A DNA stretch of 64,000 nucleotides. Source: Jeotgalicoccus aerolatus. Lineage in GTDB: Bacteria; Bacillota; Bacilli; Staphylococcales; Salinicoccaceae. Shown here piece after piece: positions 17,110 through 25,469 of this stretch (its first letter is position 1; each line of letters opens with the position of its first letter). A program made the position numbers and the translations under genes. The notes under the pieces are model-generated. The model saw only the letters and a list, made by a program, of their open reading frames with translations. It did no database searches and was not told the origin of the DNA. The stretch is from the NCBI RefSeq assembly GCF_014635205.1, contig NZ_BMCN01000001.1, positions 1,116,001 to 1,180,000 on the forward strand, written 5' to 3'.

Positions 17110-17396
17110 GTTTGCGGCCGCTTGTGACTCGCTCATGCGGTCGATAATTCGTTTGCGGCCGCTTGTGACCCGCTCATGCGGGCAATAATCTGTTTGTGGC
17201 CGCTTGTGACTCGCTCATGCGGTCGATAACTCAGTTGCGGCCGCTTGTGGCCCGCTCATGCGGTCGATAATTCGTTTGCGGCCGCTTGTGGCCCGCTCAT
17301 GCGGTCGATAATCTGTTTGCGGCCGCTTGTGGCCCGCTCATGCGGTCGATAACCCGTTTGCGGCCGCTTGTGGCCCGCTCATGCGGGCAATAAACC
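17110..17396. repeat. Seven tandem 41-bp repeats between moaC and moaB
   Basis: Copies begin at 17110, 17151, 17192, 17233, 17274, 17315 and 17356, each exactly 41 bp, with few substitutions. The unit is GC-rich against its surroundings and six of seven copies carry GCGGCCGC. Each copy can fold on itself (CGGCCGC with GCGGTCG, plus weaker inner pairing) around a TTGTGA...CTCATG core. Divergence between copies is mainly GGTCGATAA versus GGGCAATAA and GACTCG versus GGCCCG. Not CRISPR: no unique spacers. No gene is supported here. Confidence 0.95.
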
Positions 17397-17448
17397 CAGA
17401 TACTCACTCAAAAACCGCCAAAAACCGCACTCGCACCCAAATCCCCCA

Positions 17449-17955
17449 TCAATTCTCCTTGTTCAGCTCAAATACTAAGTGATTCAGCTCAGGGATCACG
17501 AGTTTTTCCATAGCGAGCTTAACTGCGCCGCTCGAGCCGGGCAGAGAAATAATTAATTGGTTATCGTGTGTGCCCGCCGCTGCACGGGACAGCAAGCTGC
17601 GTGAACCGATGTCTTCTGTGTAGCTCAGCATACGGAAGAGTTCACCAAAGCCTTCGATTTCTTTATCGAATAATGGCGTGACTGCTTCGATTGTGACGTC
17701 GCGTTTCGCGATTCCTGTCCCGCCTGTTGTAATGACAACATCTACACCCGCTTCCAGGTGTTTCTTCGCAGCTTTCTGAATTCCGTCAATTTCGTCCTTC
17801 ACGATTTCATAATGTTCGTCCGGCACAAAGGCGTTTACCGTTTTTATATAATCGATGACCAGTTTACCGCCCTTGTCCGTGGTCTTGTCGCGCGTATCGC
17901 TGACGGTCATCACCGCCACTTTAATATCTCTGTCAATTCTGTCCACAATACTCAT
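17449..17955 (-). CDS. moaB: Molybdopterin adenylyltransferase MoaB/Mog
   Basis: 168 residues with [35 protein letters not shown] and [10 protein letters not shown] motifs. It activates molybdopterin by adenylation before MoeA inserts molybdate. It follows moeB by 12 bp on the minus strand. Confidence 0.95.
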   Translation of the reverse strand: MSIVDRIDRDIKVAVMTVSDTRDKTTDKGGKLVIDYIKTVNAFVPDEHYEIVKDEIDGIQKAAKKHLEAGVDVVITTGGTGIAKRDVTIEAVTPLFDKEIEGFGELFRMLSYTEDIGSRSLLSRAAAGTHDNQLIISLPGSSGAVKLAMEKLVIPELNHLVFELNKEN

Positions 17956-17967
17956 ATTTTTTTGCTC

Positions 17968-18978
17968 CTAACCAAATAGTTGATTGATGATCGTCCGTGC
18001 CTTATTTAAATTAACGACGTGATGCATCAGCAGTCTGCCGTTTGAAAAACTGACAATCCGCACATCGCCGTAGTTGAATTCGATAAAATACGGGGTCCGT
18101 TTAAATTCAATGCCCGCCTGTTCGAGCGCGGCTGTAACAACGTTTTCTGTTAATCGTTCATCGATGACTTGAATCATATCGCGCCCGCAAAATTTCATAG
18201 CGTTTGATTCCGTCCGGCTGATTTCCGGGAAGTCACGGGTCTGGCATGTTGGACAGTTTGTTTCGGTCATCTTGCCGATATCAATTTTCATATAATCCAT
18301 ATCCCAGACGTTGCCGATATGCAGATGATACGGGGCTGAATATTGTCCTGTCAAAATTTTAAGGGCTGTTGTAACTTGCTGACTCACTGCCATATGGACT
18401 GCCGGCGAGATAATTCCCGCAGTGTCGCACGTCAATGTGGCCGCCGGCAGCACCGGTGTTAAGCATCTGAAGCACGGCGTTTCTCCCGGTATAAAGGCCG
18501 CACTGGAGTATGATGCTTCAACACAGGCAGCGTAAATCCACGGAATCCCCAATTTAAAAGATGCATCGTTGATCAGCATGCGGGTATCAAAATTATCCGT
18601 TCCGTCGATTATAATATCCGCATCTTTTGCGAGCGACACCAAAAGTACCGCATCGCAGTGGGCAATATGGCTTTCAATGTCAATGCTGCTGTTGATTTTT
18701 GACAGCTGCTCATGGGCTGCTGCCGCTTTTGGTTTTTGTGCTGCTGCATCCTGCTCGGTATACAGCGTCTGGCGCTGGAGATTAGTGACTTCGACGTAAT
18801 CCCGGTCGACTAAAATTAATTTCCCGATTCCGGCTCTTGCCAGCATTTCAGACGATAAAGACCCGAGTGCCCCAAGGCCGACAATGACCGCTGTTTTTTC
18901 ACCCAGCAGCCTTTGGCCGTCACGGCCGATATTTTTATATAGTAACTGTCTAGAATATCTGTTATCCATTTTTTTCAC
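17968..18978 (-). CDS. moeB: ThiF-family adenylyltransferase MoeB
   Basis: About 336 residues. The nucleotide-binding start IVGLGALGSLSSEMLARAG (residues about 32-50) and RQLLYKN are typical of MoeB/ThiF E1-like enzymes, as are zinc-binding Cys pairs CFRC and CPTC. It adenylates the MoaD C-terminus. Unlike many MoeB-rhodanese fusions the C-terminal about 70 residues show no clear rhodanese Cys. Start is either GTG 18978 or ATG 18969; a GAGTG motif favours the latter slightly. Confidence 0.92.
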   Translation of the reverse strand: MKKMDNRYSRQLLYKNIGRDGQRLLGEKTAVIVGLGALGSLSSEMLARAGIGKLILVDRDYVEVTNLQRQTLYTEQDAAAQKPKAAAAHEQLSKINSSIDIESHIAHCDAVLLVSLAKDADIIIDGTDNFDTRMLINDASFKLGIPWIYAACVEASYSSAAFIPGETPCFRCLTPVLPAATLTCDTAGIISPAVHMAVSQQVTTALKILTGQYSAPYHLHIGNVWDMDYMKIDIGKMTETNCPTCQTRDFPEISRTESNAMKFCGRDMIQVIDERLTENVVTAALEQAGIEFKRTPYFIEFNYGDVRIVSFSNGRLLMHHVVNLNKARTIINQLFG

Positions 18979-19053
18979 TCATTAATATATTAATTTTAAG
19001 TAAATCCTGACTCTCCGATTTTATCACAGCAGACAGGCGAAATCATTTTTACG

Positions 19054-19100
19054 GTTTACATTAAATGGGTGCAGCTGCGCTATGTTAAGAAGATGTAAAC
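19054..19100. promoter_or_regulatory. Inverted repeat upstream of phoP
   Basis: GTTTACAT (19054-19061) and ATGTAAAC (19093-19100) are perfect inverted arms 31 bp apart in the 196-bp gap between moeB and phoP. They may be half-sites of a regulator. Confidence 0.3.
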
Positions 19101-19124
19101 TTCGTCTGTTATTTGTATAAATTG

Positions 19125-19133
19125 TGCTAAAAT
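19125..19133 (+). promoter_or_regulatory. Extended -10 promoter for phoPR
   Basis: TGCTAAAAT, an extended -10, about 42 bp before the phoP start. No good -35 at 17 bp. Confidence 0.45.
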
Positions 19134-19174
19134 ATAGTTGTTATATTATAGAGTAATTTACGGAGGGCATATAG

Positions 19175-19867
19175 ATGAAAAAGCTTCTAGTTGTTGATGA
19201 TGAACCATCAATTTTAACATTACTGAAATTCAACCTTGAACAGAGCGGTTTTGAAGTCCTGACAGCAGAAAACGGCAACGATGCACTTGAGATTGCGACG
19301 ACTGAAGATCTGACTTTGATCGTCCTCGATTTAATGCTGCCCGGAATGGACGGTATGGATGTCTGTAAAACACTCAGACAGGAAAAAATTAATACCCCGA
19401 TCTTGATGCTGACAGCTAAAGACGATGAGTTCGATAAAATTCTCGGTCTTGAACTCGGTGCGGATGACTATATGACTAAACCGTTCAGTCCAAGAGAAGT
19501 CGTGGCACGCGTTAAAGCGATATTACGCCGGACGACACTAATTACTGCAGAAGCTAAAGATGAGATTATTAAAATCGGCGACCTTGAAATTCATCCCGAC
19601 AAGTATATGGTAATGTTCAAAGGCGAACAGCTGGTGCTGACGCCTAAAGAATTTGAACTGCTGCTTTACCTAGCCAACCACCGCGGTAAAGTACTGAGCC
19701 GTGACCAGCTCTTAAACGGCGTCTGGGATTTCCATTACGACGGTGATACACGTATTGTCGATGTCCACATCAGCCACCTGCGTGAAAAAATCGAATCGGA
19801 TACGAAACAGCCTGTCTATATCCGGACGATTCGCGGATTTGGCTACAAGATGGAAGGACAAGACTAA
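19175..19867 (+). CDS. phoP: Response regulator PhoP
   Basis: 230 residues. Receiver domain with acidic pair DDE near residue 9, phospho-acceptor Asp in IVLDLMLPGMDG, Thr in LMLTAKDD and Lys in MTKPFSPRE; C-terminal winged-helix OmpR/PhoB domain ending RTIRGFGYKME. It starts behind GGAGGG. Its stop TAA runs into the ATG of phoR. It most likely controls the phosphate-starvation response (PhoP or a near paralog). Confidence 0.9.
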   Translation: MKKLLVVDDEPSILTLLKFNLEQSGFEVLTAENGNDALEIATTEDLTLIVLDLMLPGMDGMDVCKTLRQEKINTPILMLTAKDDEFDKILGLELGADDYMTKPFSPREVVARVKAILRRTTLITAEAKDEIIKIGDLEIHPDKYMVMFKGEQLVLTPKEFELLLYLANHRGKVLSRDQLLNGVWDFHYDGDTRIVDVHISHLREKIESDTKQPVYIRTIRGFGYKMEGQD

Positions 19868-21649
19868 ATGCAGCGACTGTGGCTGAAAATCACAGGCTCG
19901 TATTTACTTTTATCGATCGTCTTTATACTGGTTCTCTGGTTTTTTATCAGCTCGATCATCCAAAATACATATACGGATATGACAGAAGATCATTTAATAG
20001 AAAATGCTCAGCTGGTATCAGAAGTCATTACGCTCGGCGGACTGGACAAAGACAGGCAGACACTTGATGAATGGATAGCTCGTCTGAATGATGAAATCGA
20101 TCTCCGTTATACTATCGTCGGTAAAGAAGGCGCGGTCATCGCAGATTCAGAGAGCGACATTGAAACGATGGATAACCATCTAAACCGGCCTGAAATCGAA
20201 GCCGTCCTCGTAAAAAATCAGGAAATCGGCACATCTACCCGTCTGAGTGATACGAGAGATATGTCCATGATGTACGTCGCTATTCCTGTCATTTCTAATG
20301 ATGAGATTATTGGCGCTGTCAGAACATCTGTCTCGACTGAATCGATTGAAAATGCAATTGGTGCGATTTGGAAAACGCTAAGTACTATACTGTTTATTAT
20401 CCTGCTGATTTCAGTCATTTCTGCAGCCTTGTTAAGCTACAATATTACGAAACCGATCAACAGAGTAATCAACGTGACGAAACGACTGCAAAACAAAGAT
20501 TACAGTGCCAGAATTAATGCGAATTATTCCGGTGAAATTGGTAATTTAAATACGTCTGTTAACGCACTGGCAGCGAGCCTTCAGTCTCACGTTAACGAGA
20601 TTGAGGAAAGCGAGAAACAGCTGAACAGTATTATGTCGAACTTGGTCAGCGGTGTTGTCTTAATTAATGATCACGGCGAAGTCGTGCTGACTAACCATGC
20701 GACAGAGCGTTTTTTATCGAAACATACATCTAAAATCGAAGGTAAAAAATTCAGCCTGGTCTTTGGCCCGCTCGGCATCGATCACCTCATTGAGTCCGTG
20801 ATTGAAGACAATGTAAAATCGCATGACGAAGCTCATATTTACTTCCCGGAAGAGCGTATTCTGGATGTCCATATTGCCCCGTATTACAGCCAGGGCTGGC
20901 AGCAGCGCGGTGCAATTATGGTGCTGCACGATATTACCGCTATCAGGCGCCTTGAGAAAATGCGCAGTGAATTCGTAGCCAATGTGTCACATGAGCTGAA
21001 GACGCCGATTACTTCAGTTAAAGGGTTCGCAGAAACGCTGCTCAGCGGAGATGTGCCCGATGAAAAAACGGCGAAACAATTCATGCAGATTATTTACGAC
21101 GAAAGTGAGCGGCTGAACCGGCTGATTACCGACCTGCTCGAATTATCCAAAATTGAAAAGCAGGCTATGCCGCTTAAAATTACCGATGTGGACGTCAATG
21201 AAGTCATTAAAAACTCCACACTCACCATCTCTAACATTGCGAGCGATAAAAATATCAGCCTGCATTTACCAGATAACGATCAGCCGATTCACATTGAAGC
21301 TGACAGCGACCGCCTTGGACAAATTGTCTTAAATCTTGTTGCCAATGCTGTAAACTATACTTCTGATAATGGCGATATTTTTATCGACGTAAAAGAAGAG
21401 CCTGAAACACTGATTCTTAGCGTCAGAGATACCGGCATGGGGATTCCTAAAGAAAGTCTCGGCCGTCTTTTCGAACGCTTTTACCGGGTCGATAAAGCCC
21501 GGAGCCGCCATTCCGGCGGTACCGGCCTCGGCCTCGCAATCGTCAAACACCTGATCGAATCCCATCACGGAGAAATCCACGTGGAAAGTGAAGAAGGCGT
21601 CGGTTCCACATTTAATGTGGTACTGCCTAAAACTCAAAAAGAAACATAA
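19868..21649 (+). CDS. phoR: Sensor histidine kinase PhoR
   Basis: 593 residues with two membrane spans (about 8-30 and 168-188) enclosing an extracytoplasmic Cache/PAS-like domain, then HAMP (about 190-245), a PAS domain, the phospho-His motif FVANVSHELKTPITSVKGF, and a HATPase domain with N box LVANAVNYT, DTGMGIP and GGTGLGLAIVKH. Length and layout match staphylococcal and Bacillus PhoR. It is the partner of PhoP encoded just upstream. Confidence 0.9.
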   Translation: MQRLWLKITGSYLLLSIVFILVLWFFISSIIQNTYTDMTEDHLIENAQLVSEVITLGGLDKDRQTLDEWIARLNDEIDLRYTIVGKEGAVIADSESDIETMDNHLNRPEIEAVLVKNQEIGTSTRLSDTRDMSMMYVAIPVISNDEIIGAVRTSVSTESIENAIGAIWKTLSTILFIILLISVISAALLSYNITKPINRVINVTKRLQNKDYSARINANYSGEIGNLNTSVNALAASLQSHVNEIEESEKQLNSIMSNLVSGVVLINDHGEVVLTNHATERFLSKHTSKIEGKKFSLVFGPLGIDHLIESVIEDNVKSHDEAHIYFPEERILDVHIAPYYSQGWQQRGAIMVLHDITAIRRLEKMRSEFVANVSHELKTPITSVKGFAETLLSGDVPDEKTAKQFMQIIYDESERLNRLITDLLELSKIEKQAMPLKITDVDVNEVIKNSTLTISNIASDKNISLHLPDNDQPIHIEADSDRLGQIVLNLVANAVNYTSDNGDIFIDVKEEPETLILSVRDTGMGIPKESLGRLFERFYRVDKARSRHSGGTGLGLAIVKHLIESHHGEIHVESEEGVGSTFNVVLPKTQKET

Positions 21650-21668
21650 AACTGAGACTGAGACAAAA

Positions 21669-21715
21669 AAATCCGTAGGTTAGACCCCTCGTGGGAATGC
21701 TAACCTACGGATTAT
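21669..21715. terminator. Bidirectional terminator between phoR and the RIC-like gene
   Basis: A 14-bp stem AATCCGTAGGTTAG / CTAACCTACGGATT with A-run before and T-rich sequence after. The flank resembles staphylococcal intergenic elements that begin GAGNCTGNGACA. Confidence 0.8.
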
Positions 21716-21753
21716 TTATGCTGGAGATATTTATCTTAGTATACGACTTAATT

Positions 21754-22437
21754 TTATCTAAACGGAGTAAACAGCAGATTATTTTCCAAGTGCAGAATCG
21801 TCATAATATTATTTTCGTTTTCTTCTAATTTCTTCATCACGAAAACATTTAAAGGTTCATTGCTGTCTACAGGCGTATAGCCATTTGTCAGAGAACGGAT
21901 CTGCTTAAACCAGCTGACGATATTTTGATGCTCGTCGATTAATCTTGTAATGTGCGGTTTTAATGCCTCGTGCGTGACCTCACTTTGCTGTTCATAATAA
22001 GTCGTTAACAGCGGGTAAACATCTGTCTCTTCTGTTTCAATATGCACCGTCATTTCCCGGTAAATATTATAGAAGAGATCTGAGACTTTATCGTACTCAG
22101 CATCTTCTTTTTTATATTTCTTAGCCAGTTTTTCAACATAATCATTCAGGACCGGCAGTTCATCCAGCAAGTCATCGTTATATTTACGGCCGATATATTT
22201 AATAATGCTCGGTTCATCCATATACGACACGTCGATGCCTTCAATACGTTCTTTTGATAATTCATTCACTTCATACAAAATGTTTTCAAGATTAAAGTGC
22301 CCTGCATCGTATGCATCCTTCAGCGTATCGCTGCCATTGTTAACGAAATCGATGTTCACTTCTCTGAACACATCCGCCGCAGCCGGCACTTTAAATAAGA
22401 TATCTTTAAGTTTCATGTTTTCATTTATATTTGACAT
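21754..22437 (-). CDS. RIC/ScdA-family protein lacking most metal ligands
   Basis: 227 residues from ATG 22437 behind GAGGAGG. An N-terminal DUF542-like part (about 1-60) and a hemerythrin-like four-helix part match ScdA/YtfE in length and order. However, the CCGG motif reads FVNNG, and by alignment with YtfE from memory the positions of H84, H105 and H204 are N, Y and I. H129 and E133 (TVHIETEE), H160 (DEHQN) and E208 (HLENN) remain. Classic family members repair iron-sulfur clusters with a di-iron centre; this one probably cannot build that centre. Confidence 0.8.
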   Translation of the reverse strand: MSNINENMKLKDILFKVPAAADVFREVNIDFVNNGSDTLKDAYDAGHFNLENILYEVNELSKERIEGIDVSYMDEPSIIKYIGRKYNDDLLDELPVLNDYVEKLAKKYKKEDAEYDKVSDLFYNIYREMTVHIETEETDVYPLLTTYYEQQSEVTHEALKPHITRLIDEHQNIVSWFKQIRSLTNGYTPVDSNEPLNVFVMKKLEENENNIMTILHLENNLLFTPFR

Positions 22438-22574
22438 GTTGAATCCTCCTCGTCTATTCTTTATATTCATACCATTATTCGAAATAATTTAAACCTCAAA
22501 ACCCGTTTAATTCATTATCTCGCCGGGTATTGTATAATTAATCTAAACACCTATTTTGATGGAGGTCAGAACTC

Positions 22575-23543
22575 GTGAATAAAAATATAAAAATGCTGGC
22601 AACAATCATACCGCTGATTGCAGTGCCCTTAATCAATGAACGCAAAAAAATTAGCAAACATCCCGACATGCAAAAATTAGGTGCGGTATCTAATACTGTC
22701 TATACACGTGTCAAAGACAGCAGCAAAGATGCTGCTTCAAGTGCATATGAATCGACTAAGCACACTGCACAATCAATCGGTTCAAAAGTAAGCAGCAGTT
22801 TAGAAGAGCGCAGCTACAATAAAGAAGTTAAAAATTATCAAAAGAGTTTAGACAAAGAAGATTCTTTAGAAAAACGCTTTGAAAAAGAAAAAGCAGCACA
22901 TAGAGAAAAACGCCTCGATAACGATGGCACTAAAAAGCGCTCATCTTTCGTGCCTAAGATTTTTAAATCGCATCAGGAAAAATCACCAGAAGAGATTGAG
23001 GACGGCATGACAGTTTCAGATGACTATATGTCAAACTCCGAAATCACTCCGGATATTAATACTGACAAATTAACTGAACCGGACAACCAGGAACCGGATT
23101 ACGGCGAAATGTATATGTTCGAAGAAACAGAAGAAGAACAAGAAGAAAATAATACACAAAACGAACTGGTTCCTTACACAGGTATGCCGGTACAAACTAA
23201 CGAAAGCAGTGAAAACATGACAAACATCCAGAAAATGAATGAAGAAAAAGTACTCAGCAACACTGAATTTACTAGGAATGACTCAGCTGACAGCAGTAAG
23301 GATTTACCGCTTCGCCAGCAGCATAAAAATCTTTTAGATCCGCGCAGTGCAGCACGCGATAAATATATCGCTGAAAAGAAAAAAGAAAAAGAAGAACTGC
23401 GTCACAGCAACTCTCTCTTTAATCAGCACCGCCGCATGAATTTCGAACATGCTAACAAATACGGCCGCCGTATCGGTGACGGCAGCACCTATATTAAAGA
23501 TGAAACCATTAAAAACTATGAAGAATTAATGTTTAATAAATAA
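22575..23543 (+). CDS. Conserved hypothetical protein, N-terminal hydrophobic segment, charged tail
   Basis: 322 residues from GTG 22575 behind GGAGGT. A short hydrophobic stretch (about 7-20, MLATIIPLIAVPLI) is followed by NERKKISKHPDMQKL, which I recall from staphylococcal hypothetical proteins, then a long low-complexity charged region with acidic patches (about 185-195) and a conserved-looking C-terminus with HRRMNFEHANKYGRRIGDG. It looks largely disordered. No function can be given. It precedes the LOG gene by 25 bp on the same strand. Confidence 0.8.
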   Translation: MNKNIKMLATIIPLIAVPLINERKKISKHPDMQKLGAVSNTVYTRVKDSSKDAASSAYESTKHTAQSIGSKVSSSLEERSYNKEVKNYQKSLDKEDSLEKRFEKEKAAHREKRLDNDGTKKRSSFVPKIFKSHQEKSPEEIEDGMTVSDDYMSNSEITPDINTDKLTEPDNQEPDYGEMYMFEETEEEQEENNTQNELVPYTGMPVQTNESSENMTNIQKMNEEKVLSNTEFTRNDSADSSKDLPLRQQHKNLLDPRSAARDKYIAEKKKEKEELRHSNSLFNQHRRMNFEHANKYGRRIGDGSTYIKDETIKNYEELMFNK

Positions 23544-23568
23544 GTTTATCATCTTAGGAGCAAACATT

Positions 23569-24150
23569 ATGAACGTCAAAAAAATTACAGTATTTTGCGG
23601 TGCTAAAACCGGTAAAAATGAAAACTATGAAAAAGCAGCCTTTAAGCTTGGACGTGACGCTGCTAAAAGAAATATTACTATCGTCTACGGGGGCGGCGCG
23701 ACCGGCTTGATGGGCGCAGTGGCAAACGGTGCGCTGTCTGAACAAGGACACGTTACCGGGGTCATCCCTCAGTTTTTGGTCGACCGTGAAGTCGCTCACC
23801 CTGGCGTTAAAGATATGCGCATCGTCCAGTCTATGCACCAGCGCAAACTGGAGTTGGAAAACGAAGGCGATGCTGTTATTATGATGCCCGGCGGTGCCGG
23901 CACGCTTGAAGAATTTTTTGAAGTCTTCACCTGGGGCCAGCTCGGTCTGCACGAAAAACCGATCGGTATTTTAAATGTTGACGGTTATTTCGATGCCTTA
24001 AAAACAGTAATAGATAAATCAATTGAAGAAGGCTTTTTGGAAGAACGCTATTTAGATATGCTGTTCATCCACGATAATCTGGCAGATATTGTTACAGGCT
24101 TTGAAAACTATGTCCCTGTAGCAGCAAGAACGAATGCTGACTTAAAATAA
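23569..24150 (+). CDS. LOG-family nucleoside monophosphate phosphoribohydrolase
   Basis: 193 residues with the Rossmann-like start ITVFCGAKTG, YGGGATGLMGAVANGA, and the LOG signature PGGAGTLEEFFEVFTWGQLG. These enzymes release the base from nucleoside 5'-monophosphates (cytokinin-activating in plants; often labelled TIGR00730 or lysine decarboxylase-like). It starts behind AGGAG. Confidence 0.92.
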   Translation: MNVKKITVFCGAKTGKNENYEKAAFKLGRDAAKRNITIVYGGGATGLMGAVANGALSEQGHVTGVIPQFLVDREVAHPGVKDMRIVQSMHQRKLELENEGDAVIMMPGGAGTLEEFFEVFTWGQLGLHEKPIGILNVDGYFDALKTVIDKSIEEGFLEERYLDMLFIHDNLADIVTGFENYVPVAARTNADLK

Positions 24151-24160
24151 GCACAAAATA

Positions 24161-24207
24161 AAAAGAGCACAGGTTCAAAATTATAATTTGAATCTGCGCT
24201 CTTTTTT
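24161..24207. terminator. Bidirectional terminator between LOG gene and GNAT gene
   Basis: Long stem from AAAAGAGC...TTCAAATT-like arms, with U-runs both ways. It overlaps the last codons of the convergent GNAT gene. Confidence 0.85.
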
Positions 24208-24744
24208 TGTCGATTTTTTAAAGAGAACATGTTGTTTTAATGAATGACCATCAATAATGTCCGGATGGTCAAATGTTTTTACAGGCTCCATGCCAATTTT
24301 CTCCATAATATTAATCGATGGTATATTGCGTACTGCTGTATAGGCATAGACTTCCTTAATATCCGTCTGACGTTCGACGAATTTTAAAACACCGCGGGCT
24401 GCCTCTGTCGCAAAGCCCTGGTTCCAGTGTTTTTTCTGCAGCCGCCAGCCGATTTCAATACATGGTAAAAATTCAAAGTCCAAACTGTCATCAGCTTCCA
24501 GCACATGAATGCCTGTAAAGCCAATAAATTCATTGGTATCTTTTCTTTCCACCGCAAACAGACCGAAACCTCTGTCGACAATGCACTTTTGAGCTGCACG
24601 TGCATATTCGACAGATTCTTCAGGCGAACTGAGGGACGGAAAATAGCGTCTGACATCGGGATCTAAATTCATTTTAATAAATGGCTTCAGATCACTTTCC
24701 TGCCAGTCGCGCAAAATGAGACGTTTTGTCTTAATATACTTCAT
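24181..24744 (-). CDS. GNAT N-acetyltransferase, RimJ/RimL-like
   Basis: 187 residues. Begins with the RimJ/L-style TKRLILRDWQESDLKPF, has the beta-4 IGWRLQKKHWNQGFATEAARGVLKF acetyl-CoA-binding motif (about 108-132) and the following NIPSINIMEKIGM. It transfers an acetyl group to an unknown amine, perhaps a protein N-terminus. Downstream of two small genes on the same strand. Confidence 0.9.
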   Translation of the reverse strand: MKYIKTKRLILRDWQESDLKPFIKMNLDPDVRRYFPSLSSPEESVEYARAAQKCIVDRGFGLFAVERKDTNEFIGFTGIHVLEADDSLDFEFLPCIEIGWRLQKKHWNQGFATEAARGVLKFVERQTDIKEVYAYTAVRNIPSINIMEKIGMEPVKTFDHPDIIDGHSLKQHVLFKKSTKKERRFKL

Positions 24745-24764
24745 TTCACTTCAGGCCTATCTTA

Positions 24765-25100
24765 TTAAAGTTCTGCTTCATTTTGAATCGGCACATCCCG
24801 GCGGATGTAGCTGACTAAACGCACCGTATACTCACCATTATCAAAGTCGTAATCTTCAAGACGTTTCTTCGTATTATTCGTCGTTACAACCACATCGATA
24901 AAGTCCACTGTATGTTTTACTTTAAAGGTGACCGTGAATGCTTCAAAACCGCGTTCCGGTGCCGGTTTTTTAACGACAACTCTGTTGATAGAACCTTTAA
25001 CATCTTCCAGTTCACCGCCGATAATCGCTTCGATTTCTTCAGCTAATTCAGTCAGTGTCATTTTTTTATTTTCGATTAAATAAAATTTCTCTTCATGCAT
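24765..25100 (-). CDS. Conserved hypothetical protein, 111 aa
   Basis: A soluble, mixed alpha/beta protein of 111 residues with no signal peptide. The middle contains alternating beta-like segments (RVVVKK, FTVTFKVKH, DVVVTT). I do not recognise a family. It sits 12 bp after a small lipoprotein gene and 20 bp before the GNAT gene, so all three may share a transcript. Confidence 0.7.
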   Translation of the reverse strand: MHEEKFYLIENKKMTLTELAEEIEAIIGGELEDVKGSINRVVVKKPAPERGFEAFTVTFKVKHTVDFIDVVVTTNNTKKRLEDYDFDNGEYTVRLVSYIRRDVPIQNEAEL

Positions 25101-25112
25101 GTTAAAACTCCT

Positions 25113-25364
25113 TTACTCTTCGTTTTCTTCTGTGTCTTCAGCCTGCTGGCTTTCTTCGAACTCTTTTTCCAATGCTTCAAGTTCAGATTCTTTCTGATCA
25201 ACATTTTGCTGCAGTGCTTCATTATCCCCCTGCAGGTCATTAATTTCTTCTTCGAGTTCAGAAATGTCTCCGTTGATCGCTTCTAAATCCTTTTCTGCCT
25301 GGCTGGCCTCTCCGCTGCATGCCGAAAGACCGATTACTAATACAATCATCATCAGTTTTTTCAT
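25113..25364 (-). CDS. Small coiled-coil lipoprotein
   Basis: 83 residues from ATG 25364 behind AGGTGA. Signal peptide with lipobox LSAC at about residue 16, then an almost continuous acidic coiled coil with heptad-like Leu/Ile spacing and a Glu-rich tail. It would be tethered to the outer face of the membrane. Function unknown; its form recalls Lpp-like spacers. Confidence 0.75.
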   Translation of the reverse strand: MKKLMMIVLVIGLSACSGEASQAEKDLEAINGDISELEEEINDLQGDNEALQQNVDQKESELEALEKEFEESQQAEDTEENEE

Positions 25365-25433
25365 TATCTTCACCTATAGTTTATCTTACCCAATATTATA
25401 CCATTCATATGTATATTTTAAAATTTATAGAAA

Positions 25434-25457
25434 AAACCCGGCAAAATTTGCCGGGTT
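25434..25457 (-). terminator. Terminator of the first oppA paralog
   Basis: Perfect stem AAACCCGGCAAA / TTTGCCGGGTTT just past the stop at 25470. Confidence 0.9.
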
Positions 25458-25469
25458 TCCTATATGTGA

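Noticed and set aside
17110-17396. CRISPR array
   Set aside because: Units are contiguous, 41 bp apart with no unique spacers, and no cas genes are present.
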